This document shows, piece by piece, positions 15,163-24,149 of a DNA stretch of 64,000 bases. Positions within the stretch are counted from its first letter, which is position 1. Each line of letters starts with the position of its first letter. Source of the stretch: Hyphomonas johnsonii MHS-2 (lineage in GTDB: Bacteria > Pseudomonadota > Alphaproteobacteria > Caulobacterales > Hyphomonadaceae). The notes below the pieces were generated by a model. The model saw only the letters and a program-made list of their open reading frames with translations. It was not told where the DNA came from and ran no database searches. Position numbers and translations under genes: made by a program. The stretch lies in assembly GCF_000685275.1 (NCBI RefSeq), contig NZ_ARYK01000001.1, forward strand, positions 806,001 through 870,000, written 5' to 3'.

Positions 15163-16058
15163 GCACATTTTCGATTGCTGATCGCCAGTCAGACGCGGCG
15201 CCGTCCGTGTCATTCGAATTCTTCCCGCCGAAGAGCGACGCCATGGCGGCGCGCCTGTGGGAAACGGTGCAGCGGCTGGAGCCGATGGCGCCGGACTTCG
15301 TGTCCGTCACCTATGGCGCTGGCGGCTCGACGCGCGAGCGCACACATGACACCGTCAAGCGGATTGCCGGCAGCACGACCTTGCTTCCTGCCGCGCACCT
15401 TACCTGCGTTTCGGCAACGAAGGCAGAAGTACTGAGCGTGGCAGATTCCTATGCCGCGGCCGGCGTGCACCACATCGTCGCCCTGCGCGGAGACCCGCCC
15501 GAAGGCATGAGCGGCACCTTCACGCCCCACCCGGCAGGTTTTGCGAACTCCGTCGAACTCATTGAATCCCTGTCGGATGCCGGCCAGTTCGAAATTTCCG
15601 TGTCTTGCTACCCGGAACCGCACCCCAACAGTCGCGGATGGGACGAAGACCTCGCCTTCCTGAAAGCCAAGCAGGACGCCGGCGCAACGCGCGCCATCAC
15701 GCAGTTCTTTTTCGAGCCGGACGTCTACCTCCGCTTCGTGGAGCGGGCCCGCGCCCGGGGCATCACGATGCCGCTGGTGCCGGGCATCATGTTGCAGCCC
15801 AATTTCGCAGGGCTGAAGCGCATGGCGGGCATGGTCCAGGCCAGCGTACCTGCCTGGCTCGACCGGCTCTATGACGGGCTGGATGACGATAGCGAGACCC
15901 GCGATCTTGTCACGGCGACGGTCGCGGCCGAACTCTGCCACAAGCTGGCCGACCAGGGCGTGAACCAGTTCCACTTCTACACCTTGAACCGGGCCGGGCT
16001 GGCATTGTCGACCTGCCGCCTGCTCGGACTGAAACCCAAACCCGCGCAACCTGCATGA
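15159..16058 (+). CDS. metF: 5,10-methylenetetrahydrofolate reductase
   Basis: A 299-residue FAD-dependent MetF, which reduces 5,10-methylene-THF to 5-methyl-THF, the methyl donor for MetH. Family motifs: VSFEFFPPKSD at the N-terminus with the catalytic Glu, FVSVTYGAGGSTRERT, HLTCVSATKAEV, VALRGDPP, CYPEPHP, ITQFFFEPDVYLRFVERAR and VPGIM. Length matches the single-domain bacterial enzyme. The start is GTG overlapping the regulator's TGA (GTGA), implying coupled translation. Ten bases separate it from the next gene. Regulation is presumably through the upstream palindrome. Confidence 0.97.
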   Translation: MSTFSIADRQSDAAPSVSFEFFPPKSDAMAARLWETVQRLEPMAPDFVSVTYGAGGSTRERTHDTVKRIAGSTTLLPAAHLTCVSATKAEVLSVADSYAAAGVHHIVALRGDPPEGMSGTFTPHPAGFANSVELIESLSDAGQFEISVSCYPEPHPNSRGWDEDLAFLKAKQDAGATRAITQFFFEPDVYLRFVERARARGITMPLVPGIMLQPNFAGLKRMAGMVQASVPAWLDRLYDGLDDDSETRDLVTATVAAELCHKLADQGVNQFHFYTLNRAGLALSTCRLLGLKPKPAQPA

Positions 16059-16067
16059 GGGGCTGAC

Positions 16068-17135
16068 ATGAACCGGACCGAACGCATCGCCGCCATGAAG
16101 GCTGCCGCAAGGGAGCGCATCCTGATCCTCGACGGCGCCTGGGGTGTGATGATCCAGCGGCGCGGCCTCGACGAGGCCGATTTTCGTGGTGACCGCTTCG
16201 CCAGCCACGAAGGCCAGATGAAGGGCAACAATGACATCCTCTGCCTGACCCGGCCCGACATCGTGACGGACCTGCACCATGCCTATTTCGAAGCAGGCGC
16301 CGACATTTCCGAAACGAACACGTTCTCGGCGACTACGATCGCGCAGGACGACTACAAGCTCGATGCGGATGCGGTGCGTGACATCAACCATGAAGGCGCA
16401 AAGCTGGCGCGCGCGGCGGCAGATGCCTGGACCGCGAAGACGCCGGACAAGCCGCGCTTTGCAGCCGGTTCGATTGGCCCGCTCAACAAGATGCTGTCCA
16501 TGTCGTCCAACGTGAATGATCCCGGCCACCGCGCCGTGACGTTCGACGAGGTGTACGACGCCTACCGCATGCAGGTGAAGGCACTGAACGACGGCGGTGT
16601 CGATCTCTACCTGATCGAGACCATCACCGACACGCTGAACTGCAAGGCCGCGATCAAGGCGATCATGGACCTTGAAGCGGAAGGCATGGACAAGCTGCCG
16701 ATCTGGATTTCCGGTACGATTACCGACCGGTCCGGCCGCACACTGTCAGGCCAGACAGTCGAGGCGTTCTGGAATTCCGTGCGCCATGCCAAGCCATTCG
16801 CGATCGGCTTCAACTGTGCCCTTGGAGCGGACCTGATGCGCCCGCACATCGCCTCGCTGTCGCGGATCGCCGACACGCTGGTTGCCGCCTATCCGAATGC
16901 TGGCCTGCCCAACGAGATGGGCCAGTATGACGAGACTCCGGGCCAGACCTCGGGCGAACTGCAGGGCTGGGCCAAGGACGGCATCGTCAACATTCTCGGC
17001 GGCTGCTGCGGGACGACGCCGGAGCATATCGCGGCCATCGCGAAGGCCGTTGACGGTGTGAAGCCGCGCAACCCCGCACCGACATCGCATGACATGCGCC
17101 TGTCCGGCCTGGAACCGTTCGTGCTGGCGTCATGA
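16068..17135 (+). CDS. metH: Methionine synthase, homocysteine-binding module (split MetH, part 1)
   Basis: A 355-residue homocysteine S-methyltransferase domain equal to the N-terminal module of cobalamin-dependent Met[37 protein letters not shown] and the zinc ligands C250 (GFNCALG) and C313/C314 (GGCCGTTP) are present. The zinc activates the homocysteine thiolate. The rest of MetH is a separate gene 700 bases downstream, so the enzyme works as two polypeptides. The stop is overlapped by an ATG opening a 35-codon frame. The open question is whether the small frame and the PNPOx-like gene in between belong to the complex. Confidence 0.96.
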   Translation: MNRTERIAAMKAAARERILILDGAWGVMIQRRGLDEADFRGDRFASHEGQMKGNNDILCLTRPDIVTDLHHAYFEAGADISETNTFSATTIAQDDYKLDADAVRDINHEGAKLARAAADAWTAKTPDKPRFAAGSIGPLNKMLSMSSNVNDPGHRAVTFDEVYDAYRMQVKALNDGGVDLYLIETITDTLNCKAAIKAIMDLEAEGMDKLPIWISGTITDRSGRTLSGQTVEAFWNSVRHAKPFAIGFNCALGADLMRPHIASLSRIADTLVAAYPNAGLPNEMGQYDETPGQTSGELQGWAKDGIVNILGGCCGTTPEHIAAIAKAVDGVKPRNPAPTSHDMRLSGLEPFVLAS

Positions 17136-17239
17136 CCCGACAACAGGCCTGGAATTACGGGCACAGCAAATCCGTGGATGCTTTCAGCGCGGTTGAACAC
17201 GGCAACCGGCCGCTGGATGCCGGGCGCGGGCGCGTCTGA
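17132..17239 (+). CDS. Possible 35-residue peptide between metH modules
   Basis: An ATG overlapping the metH part 1 stop (ATGA) opens a frame of 35 codons ending at TGA 17237-17239, 21 bases before the next gene. The peptide is basic and polar ([18 protein letters not shown]...) with no membrane segment. The coupling arrangement is the only argument for translation; it may simply be a spacer. Confidence 0.25.
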   Translation: MTRQQAWNYGHSKSVDAFSAVEHGNRPLDAGRGRV

Positions 17240-17260
17240 CGGATTGAAAAGGACCAGGCC

Positions 17261-17821
17261 ATGGGCAAGACCTACGACAGACTCGACACCAAGCTGACCG
17301 CTTTCATCAAGGCGCAGAAAATGTTCTTCGTCGCGACGGCGCCGCTGAGTGCGGACGGTCTCGTGAACGTGTCGCCCAAGGGGTATGACAGCTTCGTTAT
17401 CATTGATGACATGACGGTCGCTTATCTCGACCTCGGCGGCTCCGGAATCGAAACGCAGGCGCATGTCCAGGAAAATGGCCGCATCACCATCATGTTCTGC
17501 GCGTTTGAAGGCGCGGCCAATATCCTGCGTCTGTATGGCAAGGGCGAGGCCATACAGTTCGACGATCCCCGCTTTGACAGCCTGCTGGAGCATTTCCCGG
17601 GGTTCGACAAGGCGCGCGGGATTATCGTCGTGCGCCTTGAACGCATCGCCGACAGCTGCGGCTGGGCCGTGCCGTTCTACGAGTTCAAGGAAGAACGTGA
17701 CCAGTTGAAGCGCTACACGGACAATCCGCAGCGTGACGCGGATTACTGGGCTGAAAAATACCGTACCAGCAATGCCAGGAGCCTCGACGGGCTGCCGGGC
17801 ATCCGCTCCCAATCTGACTGA
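17261..17821 (+). CDS. Pyridoxamine 5'-phosphate oxidase-like flavin-binding protein
   Basis: A 186-residue split-barrel protein of the PNPOx-like superfamily: [29 protein letters not shown], then [27 protein letters not shown] and [11 protein letters not shown], the strand order of FMN-binding split barrels. The C-terminal part ([18 protein letters not shown]) is typical of a subfamily often annotated only as PNPOx family protein. It may bind FMN, F420 or haem; which one is unknown. Placed between the two metH genes with an AAAGGACC ribosome site 7-10 bases before the ATG and 11 bases before metH part 2, it should be co-expressed with the methionine cycle. A role as reductant for MetH reactivation is conceivable but unproven. 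Confidence 0.85.
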   Translation: MGKTYDRLDTKLTAFIKAQKMFFVATAPLSADGLVNVSPKGYDSFVIIDDMTVAYLDLGGSGIETQAHVQENGRITIMFCAFEGAANILRLYGKGEAIQFDDPRFDSLLEHFPGFDKARGIIVVRLERIADSCGWAVPFYEFKEERDQLKRYTDNPQRDADYWAEKYRTSNARSLDGLPGIRSQSD

Positions 17822-17832
17822 CCGGAAATCGA

Positions 17833-20472
17833 ATGACCAAGCAAACCGCGACCTTCATCAATATTGGCGAACGCACAAACGTGACCGGGTCTGCCGTGTT
17901 CCGGAAGATGATCACGGCTGGCCGCTATGACGATGCCGTCGAAGTGGCGCGCAATCAGGTCGAGAACGGCGCGCAGATCATCGACGTCAACATGGACGAA
18001 GGCATGCTGGATGGCGTCGAGGCGATGCGCACCTTCCTCAACCTGATCGCTGCCGAACCGGATATCGCCCGCGTTCCCGTGATGATCGACAGCTCGAAAT
18101 GGGCCGTCATCGAAGCCGGCCTGAAGTGCGTGCAGGGCAAGGCCATTGTGAACTCGATCTCCATGAAGGAGGGCGAGGAAGCGTTCCGCACCAATGCGCG
18201 CACTTGCCTGTCCTACGGGGCGGCCGTTGTTGTCATGGCATTTGATGAGGCGGGCCAGGCGGATACCGCCGCGCGCAAGGTGGAGATCTGCCAGCGTGCC
18301 TACAAGATACTCACCGAAGACGTTGGCTTCCCGCCGGAGGACATCATCTTCGACCCGAACGTCTTTGCCGTTGCGACGGGGATAGAAGAGCACAACAATT
18401 ACGCGGTCGACTTCATCGAGGCAGCGAAGGTGATCCGCGAGACTTGCCCGGGCTGCCACATTTCCGGCGGGCTTTCGAACGTCTCCTTCAGCTTCCGGGG
18501 CAACGAGCCCGTGCGCCGGGCCATGCATTCTGTGTTCCTCTATCATGCCATCCCGGCGGGCATGGACATGGGCATCGTGAACGCCGGCCAGCTCGACATC
18601 TATGACGATATCGAACCCGAACTGCGCGAACGCGTCGAGGACGTCATCCTCAACCGGCGGCCTGACGCGACCGAGCGCCTGGTCGACCTGGCTGAAACGT
18701 TCCGGGGCCAGAAGGGGAAGGTGCAGGAGAAGGACACGCGCTGGCGCGAGGCACCTGTCGCCAAACGGATCGAGCATAGCCTGGTCCACGGCATCACCGA
18801 GTTTATCGAAGCCGACACGGAAGAGGTGCGCCAGTCTGTCGAGCGCCCGCTCCACGTGATCGAAGGCCCGCTGATGGATGGCATGAATGTTGTTGGAGAC
18901 CTGTTCGGTTCCGGCAAGATGTTCCTGCCTCAGGTGGTGAAGTCGGCGCGCGTGATGAAGGCCGCCGTGGCCTATCTCGAGCCCTTTCTTGAAGAGGAAA
19001 AGGTTCGTCTCGGTACGGTGGATGTTTCCAACGGCAAGGTGCTGATGGCGACGGTGAAGGGCGATGTCCACGACATCGGCAAGAACATTGTCGGCGTGGT
19101 GCTTGCCTGTAACGGCTATGAGATCATCGATCTCGGCGTGATGGTTCCAGCCGAGAAGATCCTCGAGACGGCGATCGAGCAGAATGTCGATATCATCGGC
19201 CTGTCGGGCCTGATCACGCCCAGCCTCGACGAGATGGTCTATGTTGCATCGGAGATGCAGCGGCGCGGGATGACGCAGCCGCTGATGATCGGCGGGGCGA
19301 CAACGAGCCCGGCGCACACGGCGGTGAAGGTGGATCCTGTCATCCAGTGCGCCCCGGTAATTCATGTTTCGGATGCCAGCCGGGCAGTGGGCGTTGTCAG
19401 CGCATTGCTGAGCGCTGAAGACAAGCCCGCGCTGGTGGAGCAAACCCAGGCGCGCTACCACCGGATGCGGGAATCCCGCAAAGGCGGCCCGCCCAAGCCG
19501 CGCCTGCCAATCGCCGAAGCCCGGGCGGCGGCCCTGAAGATTGACTGGGACGCATATGAGCGCCCCGAGCCGACGTTTTCCGGTGTGCGCACGTTCGACG
19601 ATCTCGATCTGGCCACGCTCGCCCGCTACATCGACTGGACGCCCTATTTTTCCGCCTGGGACCTGGCAGGGCATTACCCGGCCATCCTGACCGACAAGGT
19701 GGTCGGTGAAGCGGCGAGCGGCCTGTGGCGCGACACCGAGGCGATGATGCAGCAACTGGTCGGCCAGGCCTGGTTCGCGCCGAAAGCCGTGGTGGGATTC
19801 TGGCGCGCGAACAGCCGGGTCGACGACATCCTGCTGGAAACCGGCGACACGTTCCACACGCTGCGCCAGCAGATGGTGAAGGACAATGAGCGCGCCAATT
19901 TCGCGCTGTCTGACTTCATCGCGCCTGACGGTGACGACTGGATTGGCGGGTTCTGCGTGACGTCGGGTTCGGAAGTGGAAGGTATCGCAGCCGAGTTCGC
20001 GGCCAAGGGCGACGATTATTCAGCCATCATGGTGAAGGTGCTGGCAGACCGGTTTGCCGAAGCGACGGCCGAGTACATGCACGAGCGCGTGCGCCGCGAA
20101 TTGTGGGCCTATGCACCAGACGAGGCGATGGACACGCTTGACCTTGTTGCCGAGAAATATCGCGGGATACGCCCCGCACCAGGGTATCCGAGCCAGCCGG
20201 AGCACACCGAAAAGCACACGCTGTTCAGGCTGCTCGAGGCCGAGAAGCGGATCGGGGTGTCGCTGACGTCCAGCTGCGCCATGACACCGGCCTCAAGTGT
20301 GTCGGGCATGTACTTCGCGCACCCCGAGAGTGTCTATTTCGCCGTCGGGCGGATCGAGCGCGACCAGGTGGAAGACTATGCTGCCCGCAAGGGCTGGGAC
20401 ATTCGCACGGCCGAGCGCTGGCTGGCGCCGATCCTGAACTATGACCCGCTCGCCGTAAAAGCCGACGCCTGA
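17833..20472 (+). CDS. metH: Methionine synthase, folate, cobalamin and activation modules (split MetH, part 2)
   Basis: An 879-residue protein equal to the MetH C-terminal two thirds. Residues 1-260: methyltetrahydrofolate (pterin) domain with [31 protein letters not shown] and [11 protein letters not shown]. About 310-400: cobalamin cap helices. About 403-540: B12 domain with DVHDIGKN, whose H413 is the lower axial cobalt ligand, and [14 protein letters not shown] and GGATTS. About 560-879: activation domain with [17 protein letters not shown] and [17 protein letters not shown], which binds SAM for reductive reactivation. It transfers the folate methyl to homocysteine bound by part 1. Since cobalamin is required, the nearby CobT homologue is of interest. 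Confidence 0.97.
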   Translation: MTKQTATFINIGERTNVTGSAVFRKMITAGRYDDAVEVARNQVENGAQIIDVNMDEGMLDGVEAMRTFLNLIAAEPDIARVPVMIDSSKWAVIEAGLKCVQGKAIVNSISMKEGEEAFRTNARTCLSYGAAVVVMAFDEAGQADTAARKVEICQRAYKILTEDVGFPPEDIIFDPNVFAVATGIEEHNNYAVDFIEAAKVIRETCPGCHISGGLSNVSFSFRGNEPVRRAMHSVFLYHAIPAGMDMGIVNAGQLDIYDDIEPELRERVEDVILNRRPDATERLVDLAETFRGQKGKVQEKDTRWREAPVAKRIEHSLVHGITEFIEADTEEVRQSVERPLHVIEGPLMDGMNVVGDLFGSGKMFLPQVVKSARVMKAAVAYLEPFLEEEKVRLGTVDVSNGKVLMATVKGDVHDIGKNIVGVVLACNGYEIIDLGVMVPAEKILETAIEQNVDIIGLSGLITPSLDEMVYVASEMQRRGMTQPLMIGGATTSPAHTAVKVDPVIQCAPVIHVSDASRAVGVVSALLSAEDKPALVEQTQARYHRMRESRKGGPPKPRLPIAEARAAALKIDWDAYERPEPTFSGVRTFDDLDLATLARYIDWTPYFSAWDLAGHYPAILTDKVVGEAASGLWRDTEAMMQQLVGQAWFAPKAVVGFWRANSRVDDILLETGDTFHTLRQQMVKDNERANFALSDFIAPDGDDWIGGFCVTSGSEVEGIAAEFAAKGDDYSAIMVKVLADRFAEATAEYMHERVRRELWAYAPDEAMDTLDLVAEKYRGIRPAPGYPSQPEHTEKHTLFRLLEAEKRIGVSLTSSCAMTPASSVSGMYFAHPESVYFAVGRIERDQVEDYAARKGWDIRTAERWLAPILNYDPLAVKADA

Positions 20473-20742
20473 CCGCCGAGATAGGGCAGGGATCGCCGAG
20501 GGTGAATCCGGGCGTTTTGTCGGTGAAGTGCCGGAGCCAGTCGGCGTGCCCTGATCCGAGGAATACGAAAAGACGATCTCACTGGTCTGGTAACTCCGAG
20601 ATGCGTCCAGACGGGCAATCAGGCGCAGGCGCCGTTCACATATTTGGATAAATCGGCATGTTGGCGCTATCATCGCTACTGGTGACCCGCCGCCGAGTCG
20701 CATATGACGGTCCACGCAACTGCTCGCCATTGGAGAACTCAG

Positions 20743-22167
20743 ATGAGCCAGAACCGACTTCGCGGCGAGAATGCCAAGATCGTGGCGACGCTTGGACCGG
20801 GCAGTCGCTCGCGCAAGGAAATACGCGCGCTGGCAGAGGCCGGCGTGGATGTTTTCAGATTGAATTTCAGTCATGGCGAACATGAGGCCCATCGTGAAGC
20901 CCTCGAGGCTGTGCGTGCAGCCGAGGCCGCGACGGGACAACCATTGGCGACGCTTGCAGACCTGCAGGGCCCGAAAGTACGTGTCGGCAAGTTTCCCGGT
21001 GGGGCCATGCGCCTGGCCTTCCGGGCCGAGTATGAGCTGGTCGCGGCGGACAGTACGGACCGCGATGACGTTATCCCTGTGCCGCACGCAGAAATCGTCG
21101 CCGTGCTGGACGTCGGTGACACGATCCTGGTTGATGACGGAAAACTCATCCTGACCGTGACGCAGGCCGGCAAGCAGCCGCGGGTGCGGGCGGAAGTGCC
21201 GGGCAAGCTGGGCGACAGGAAGGGGTTCACGGTGCGCGGCAAGGCGCTGCCGGTTCAGGCCCTGACCGACAAGGACAGACGGGACCTGGCGTTTGCACTG
21301 GAGATCGGTGTGGACATTGTGGCGCTGTCCTTCGTGCAGACGGTTCAGGACGTGATGGATGCCAAGGCAATCATCGCCGGCCGGGCGCCGTTGGTGGCGA
21401 AACTGGAAAAGCCGGCTGCGATCACGAACCTGCTCGCCATCGTGGAGGCTGCGGATGCGGTGATGGTGGCGCGCGGTGACCTGGGCGTTGAATTCGCGCC
21501 GGAAGAGGTGCCCGTGATCCAGCGGCGTATCGTGCGGGCCGCACGGGCGGCTGGGCGACCGGTGATCGTCGCCACACAGATGCTGGAGTCGATGATCGAA
21601 AATGCGGCGCCGACCCGCGCCGAAGCCAGCGATGTTGCCACCGCGATCTACCAGGGCGCAGACGCGGTGATGCTGTCAGCCGAGACAGCCGTCGGGCGTC
21701 ATCCCGCCACGGCGGTTGCGATCATGGCGAGAATTATCCGGGCCACCGAAGACGCGGACGATTATTGGCGCTCGATCGCGGAATTTGATGGCGATGCCCT
21801 GGGCCGGAACGGGATCGACGTGGTGGCTGAAACGGCGCAGGCGCTGGCGGCGGCTGAGGGCGCCGGGGCGCTTGCACTGAGGACTGGCGCGTTTGACCGT
21901 CTGGCCCGGTTCTCGAGGGTCCGGGGAGCGGCACCCATCCTTTACGGCTCGCTGGATGACCAGCGCCTGCGCCAGGCCTGCCTGCTGTGGGGTGTGCACC
22001 CGCAAAGGCTGAATGCCGGCGAAACGACCTGGTACAGGGACCTGATGAATGCAGCGGGCCTGAAAGGGCGTGTGGCCTATGCGCGCTGGGCCGGAGACGA
22101 CTCCCGGTTCGCGTGGGAAATCGGCATCGGCGCGGGCAGTGATGCACCGGCTGTCACTGACGTATGA
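20743..22167 (+). CDS. pyk: Pyruvate kinase
   Basis: A 474-residue pyruvate kinase, the last step of glycolysis (PEP + ADP to pyruvate + ATP). Motifs: KIVATLGPGSR, FRLNFSHGEH, LADLQGPKVRVG, the B domain (about 75-170), then DIVALSFVQTVQD, VAKLEKPAAI with the catalytic Lys, VMVARGDLGVEF, QMLESMI and ASDVATAIYQGADAVMLSAETAVG. Start 20743 (MSQNRLRGENAK) has GGAG seven bases upstream; an in-frame ATG at 20704 lacks this. The C-terminal allosteric domain is present but divergent, so the usual activators cannot be predicted. It is convergent with the protease gene, overlapping by 14 bases. Confidence 0.96.
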   Translation: MSQNRLRGENAKIVATLGPGSRSRKEIRALAEAGVDVFRLNFSHGEHEAHREALEAVRAAEAATGQPLATLADLQGPKVRVGKFPGGAMRLAFRAEYELVAADSTDRDDVIPVPHAEIVAVLDVGDTILVDDGKLILTVTQAGKQPRVRAEVPGKLGDRKGFTVRGKALPVQALTDKDRRDLAFALEIGVDIVALSFVQTVQDVMDAKAIIAGRAPLVAKLEKPAAITNLLAIVEAADAVMVARGDLGVEFAPEEVPVIQRRIVRAARAAGRPVIVATQMLESMIENAAPTRAEASDVATAIYQGADAVMLSAETAVGRHPATAVAIMARIIRATEDADDYWRSIAEFDGDALGRNGIDVVAETAQALAAAEGAGALALRTGAFDRLARFSRVRGAAPILYGSLDDQRLRQACLLWGVHPQRLNAGETTWYRDLMNAAGLKGRVAYARWAGDDSRFAWEIGIGAGSDAPAVTDV

Positions 22168-22696
22168 TCAATTGGCTTTTTCGGAATTCGTATGAGTAGA
22201 GCTCGCCCAGAAACGTCATTCCCAGCAGAGACTGTTCCAGTCCCTCGTGCAGCACCATGGCTTCGACGTCCTGGACCTCTACCCGGCCAATCCGAATCTT
22301 GTGGAGGGTAACGGCTGCGCCATGAACGATGCCTCCCGCCGTGCGGATTTCCCATTTGAAGTCGAGCTCTTCCGGCTTCAGTCCCATGCGTTGGGCGTCG
22401 CGATAGGTAATCGCGACCGTGCTCGCGCCGGTATCGATCATGAACTTCACGCCGGTGCCGTCGACATCGGCAAGGGTCCAGTAATGACCGTCCGATTCGC
22501 GATTGATGATGGCCGCGTTGGAAAATCCCCGCGACGACGCCGGTTTGACGGACACCGTTGCGGCGATCGGCGTGGCTGCCTGCGGCGTTTCGGCAGCCCG
22601 CAGCTTCGGGACGATGAATATGGCCACGGCACCTGCGATCAGAAGGGCGGCGACGGCCACAGTCAGGCTGCTTTCGACAAGGCGGCTCCGGCTCAT
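22154..22696 (-). CDS. Retropepsin-like aspartic protease, membrane-anchored
   Basis: A 180-residue single-domain aspartic protease-like protein of the bacterial TIGR02281/clan AA type. An N-terminal anchor (SSLTVAVAALLIAGAVAIFIVP, about residues 9-30) places the domain in the periplasm. The active-site motif is FMIDTGAST; as in retropepsins, two copies must dimerise to supply both aspartates. VEVQDVEAMVLHEGLEQSLLGMTFL matches the second conserved block. Start 22696 overlaps the DUF1289 stop as ATGA, and the pair forms a two-gene unit. The substrate is unknown. Confidence 0.88.
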   Translation of the reverse strand: MSRSRLVESSLTVAVAALLIAGAVAIFIVPKLRAAETPQAATPIAATVSVKPASSRGFSNAAIINRESDGHYWTLADVDGTGVKFMIDTGASTVAITYRDAQRMGLKPEELDFKWEIRTAGGIVHGAAVTLHKIRIGRVEVQDVEAMVLHEGLEQSLLGMTFLGELYSYEFRKSQLIIRQ

Positions 22697-22887
22697 CGCT
22701 TGCCCAGGTCTTCCAGTCTGGACATGCGTGCGGGCAGATCGGCCATGACCTCTTGCCGCCCGTCTTCCCCCATGGCCATCCATCGACCGATCTCAGGCAA
22801 TGTACGCGCGCATCCGAGGCAGAGCCCGGTCGCCGCGTCAATCGCGCACACTTTGATACACGGGGTCTTGACGGGTGGGGTATTCAT
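22693..22887 (-). CDS. DUF1289 small cysteine-rich protein
   Basis: A 64-residue protein with the DUF1289 pattern PCIKVCAIDAATGLCLGCARTLPEI-x-W: four cysteines in C-x3-C-x8-C-x2-C spacing suggest a metal or Fe-S site. Function of the family is unknown. Translationally coupled to the membrane protease that follows. Divergent from the CobT homologue with about 140 bases between. Confidence 0.85.
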   Translation of the reverse strand: MNTPPVKTPCIKVCAIDAATGLCLGCARTLPEIGRWMAMGEDGRQEVMADLPARMSRLEDLGKR

Positions 22888-23026
22888 CGGGAGTCAGCCT
22901 ACTTCATCGTGTGATCAGGGCAAGCATGACACGGCAAGCGGTAACAAATCCTTGTCGTGCAGCCCGGACATTCTCTGTTACTAGATAGCCACAAGTCCAG
23001 CCGTACGGATCAGGAGACCAGTTTAC

Positions 23027-24022
23027 GTGAGCACCCCAGACAACAATCAGTCTCCATTGGATGATGTCCGGGACCTCATCCACAAGCGGTTCGATCCGGA
23101 CGAGGCGGCGGGGAACGAAGTCCGTGCCGCGCTGTTGGGAATGGGCCGCGAGGGTGATTTCGGGCGGCTGGGGCAGGCGGCCGAATGGCTGGCCCGATGG
23201 CAGCACCGGTATCCGCCAAGAATCGAGAAGCCCGTGCTGGCGATCTTTGCGAGTGCGCATGGCATCGTCGAGGAAGGCGTCTCGCTGTCGAGCAACACCG
23301 ATACAATTGCGCATGTCGAGGCCCTGCGGGCCGGTACGGCGCCCCTGTCAGCGATTGCAACGCAGGTCGGCGCTGACATTCGCGTGTTCGAGCTCGCGCT
23401 CGAACGGCCGACGCCGAGCATTGCCGAGAACGCCGCGATGACCCAGCGCGAATGCGCCGCGACGATTGCGTTCGGCTTCGAGGGAACTGTCGGAGAGCCT
23501 GACCTGCTGGCGCTCGCTGTCGCTGGTGCGGGGGTTGGCACGGCTGCCGCCGCGGTCGCGTGCGCACTGTATGGCGGGTCGCCCGATTACTGGGTGCGTC
23601 CCAGCAATTTCACACCGCCCGCGCTGTCGAAACGCCGGATTGAACTGGTCGACCGGGCGCTGAAGTTGCATCGCGGCCATCTGTCCGATCCGCTGGAAGC
23701 GCTGTGCTGCCTTGGCGGCCGTGAACTGGCCGCCTGTGTCGGCGCGATCATCGCGGCACGCCACCAGGGTGTGCCGGTCGTGCTGGACGGGTTTGCGACC
23801 ACGATTGCGGCAGGTGTCGTCCATGCCATTGATCCCGCGGCCATCAGCCACTGCCTCGCGTCGCATACGACACGCCGGCCGGCGCACGAAGCCGCATTGG
23901 AGCGGCTTGGCCTCAAGCCCCTGATGGAGCTTGAATTCCAGACCGGTGGTGGGCTTGGATCTGCAACGGCGATTGGCCTGTTGAAAACGGCGTGCGCCCC
24001 GTTTATCGCCAAACCGGCCTGA
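23027..24022 (+). CDS. cobT: CobT-like nicotinate-nucleotide:dimethylbenzimidazole phosphoribosyltransferase, catalytic Glu apparently lost
   Basis: A 331-residue CobT-family protein. CobT makes alpha-ribazole phosphate for the lower ligand of cobalamin. ALLGMGREGDFGRLGQAAEWLARWQ, FASAHGIVEEGVS, ALAVAGAGVGTAAAA, LCCLGGRELAACVGAIIAARHQGVPVVLDGF and SHCLASH follow the family order. Two positions deviate. The usual A-x-DHGV reads ASAHGI. The C-terminal LGEGTGA loop, whose Glu is the catalytic base in characterised CobT, reads TGGGLGSA (about 306-313), Gly in the Glu position. The start is GTG with AGGAG ten bases upstream. CAGGAGACC just before the start resembles a B12-box fragment. It could be a divergent active enzyme or a repurposed homologue. 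Confidence 0.85.
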   Translation: MSTPDNNQSPLDDVRDLIHKRFDPDEAAGNEVRAALLGMGREGDFGRLGQAAEWLARWQHRYPPRIEKPVLAIFASAHGIVEEGVSLSSNTDTIAHVEALRAGTAPLSAIATQVGADIRVFELALERPTPSIAENAAMTQRECAATIAFGFEGTVGEPDLLALAVAGAGVGTAAAAVACALYGGSPDYWVRPSNFTPPALSKRRIELVDRALKLHRGHLSDPLEALCCLGGRELAACVGAIIAARHQGVPVVLDGFATTIAAGVVHAIDPAAISHCLASHTTRRPAHEAALERLGLKPLMELEFQTGGGLGSATAIGLLKTACAPFIAKPA

Positions 24023-24034
24023 TTCAGCGGCCGG
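24014..24034 (+). terminator. Inverted repeat at the end of the CobT homologue, weak terminator candidate
   Basis: CCGGCC and GGCCGG (6-bp perfect arms, 9-base loop) span the stop codon. No T-run follows, so intrinsic termination would be poor. Confidence 0.3.
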
Positions 24035-24051
24035 TAGCCGCGTGGGAAAGT

Positions 24052-24071
24052 TGACGTTTACGTGCGCGTCA
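24052..24071. promoter_or_regulatory. Inverted repeat TGACG-N10-CGTCA upstream of acyl-CoA dehydrogenase pair
   Basis: The element TTGACGTTTACGTGCGCGTCA lies about 80 bases before the dehydrogenase start. Its arms and TTTACG core resemble operators of MerR/TetR-type regulators of acyl-CoA catabolism in proteobacteria. TTGACG could also serve as a -35. Assignment is tentative. Confidence 0.35.
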
Positions 24072-24149
24072 CCTTGCCATGTATACGGTTTGACTGACAT
24101 AGAGGGAGAAAGTCTCTCAAAAATACCAAACCGGAGGAGTTCGCAGCTC

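Noticed and set aside
15210-16529. 439-codon open frame on the minus strand
   Set aside because: Antisense to metF and metH part 1, which are certain; no recognisable motif.
17743-19857. 704-codon open frame on the minus strand
   Set aside because: It is antisense to the metH C-terminal gene, is rich in His, Arg, Gln and Asp as expected from the complementary frame of GC-rich DNA, and has no domain.
20473-20742. Search for a gene or gene remnant between metH and pyk
   Set aside because: Short peptide-like stretches appear on the minus strand but are interrupted by stops and lack starts.
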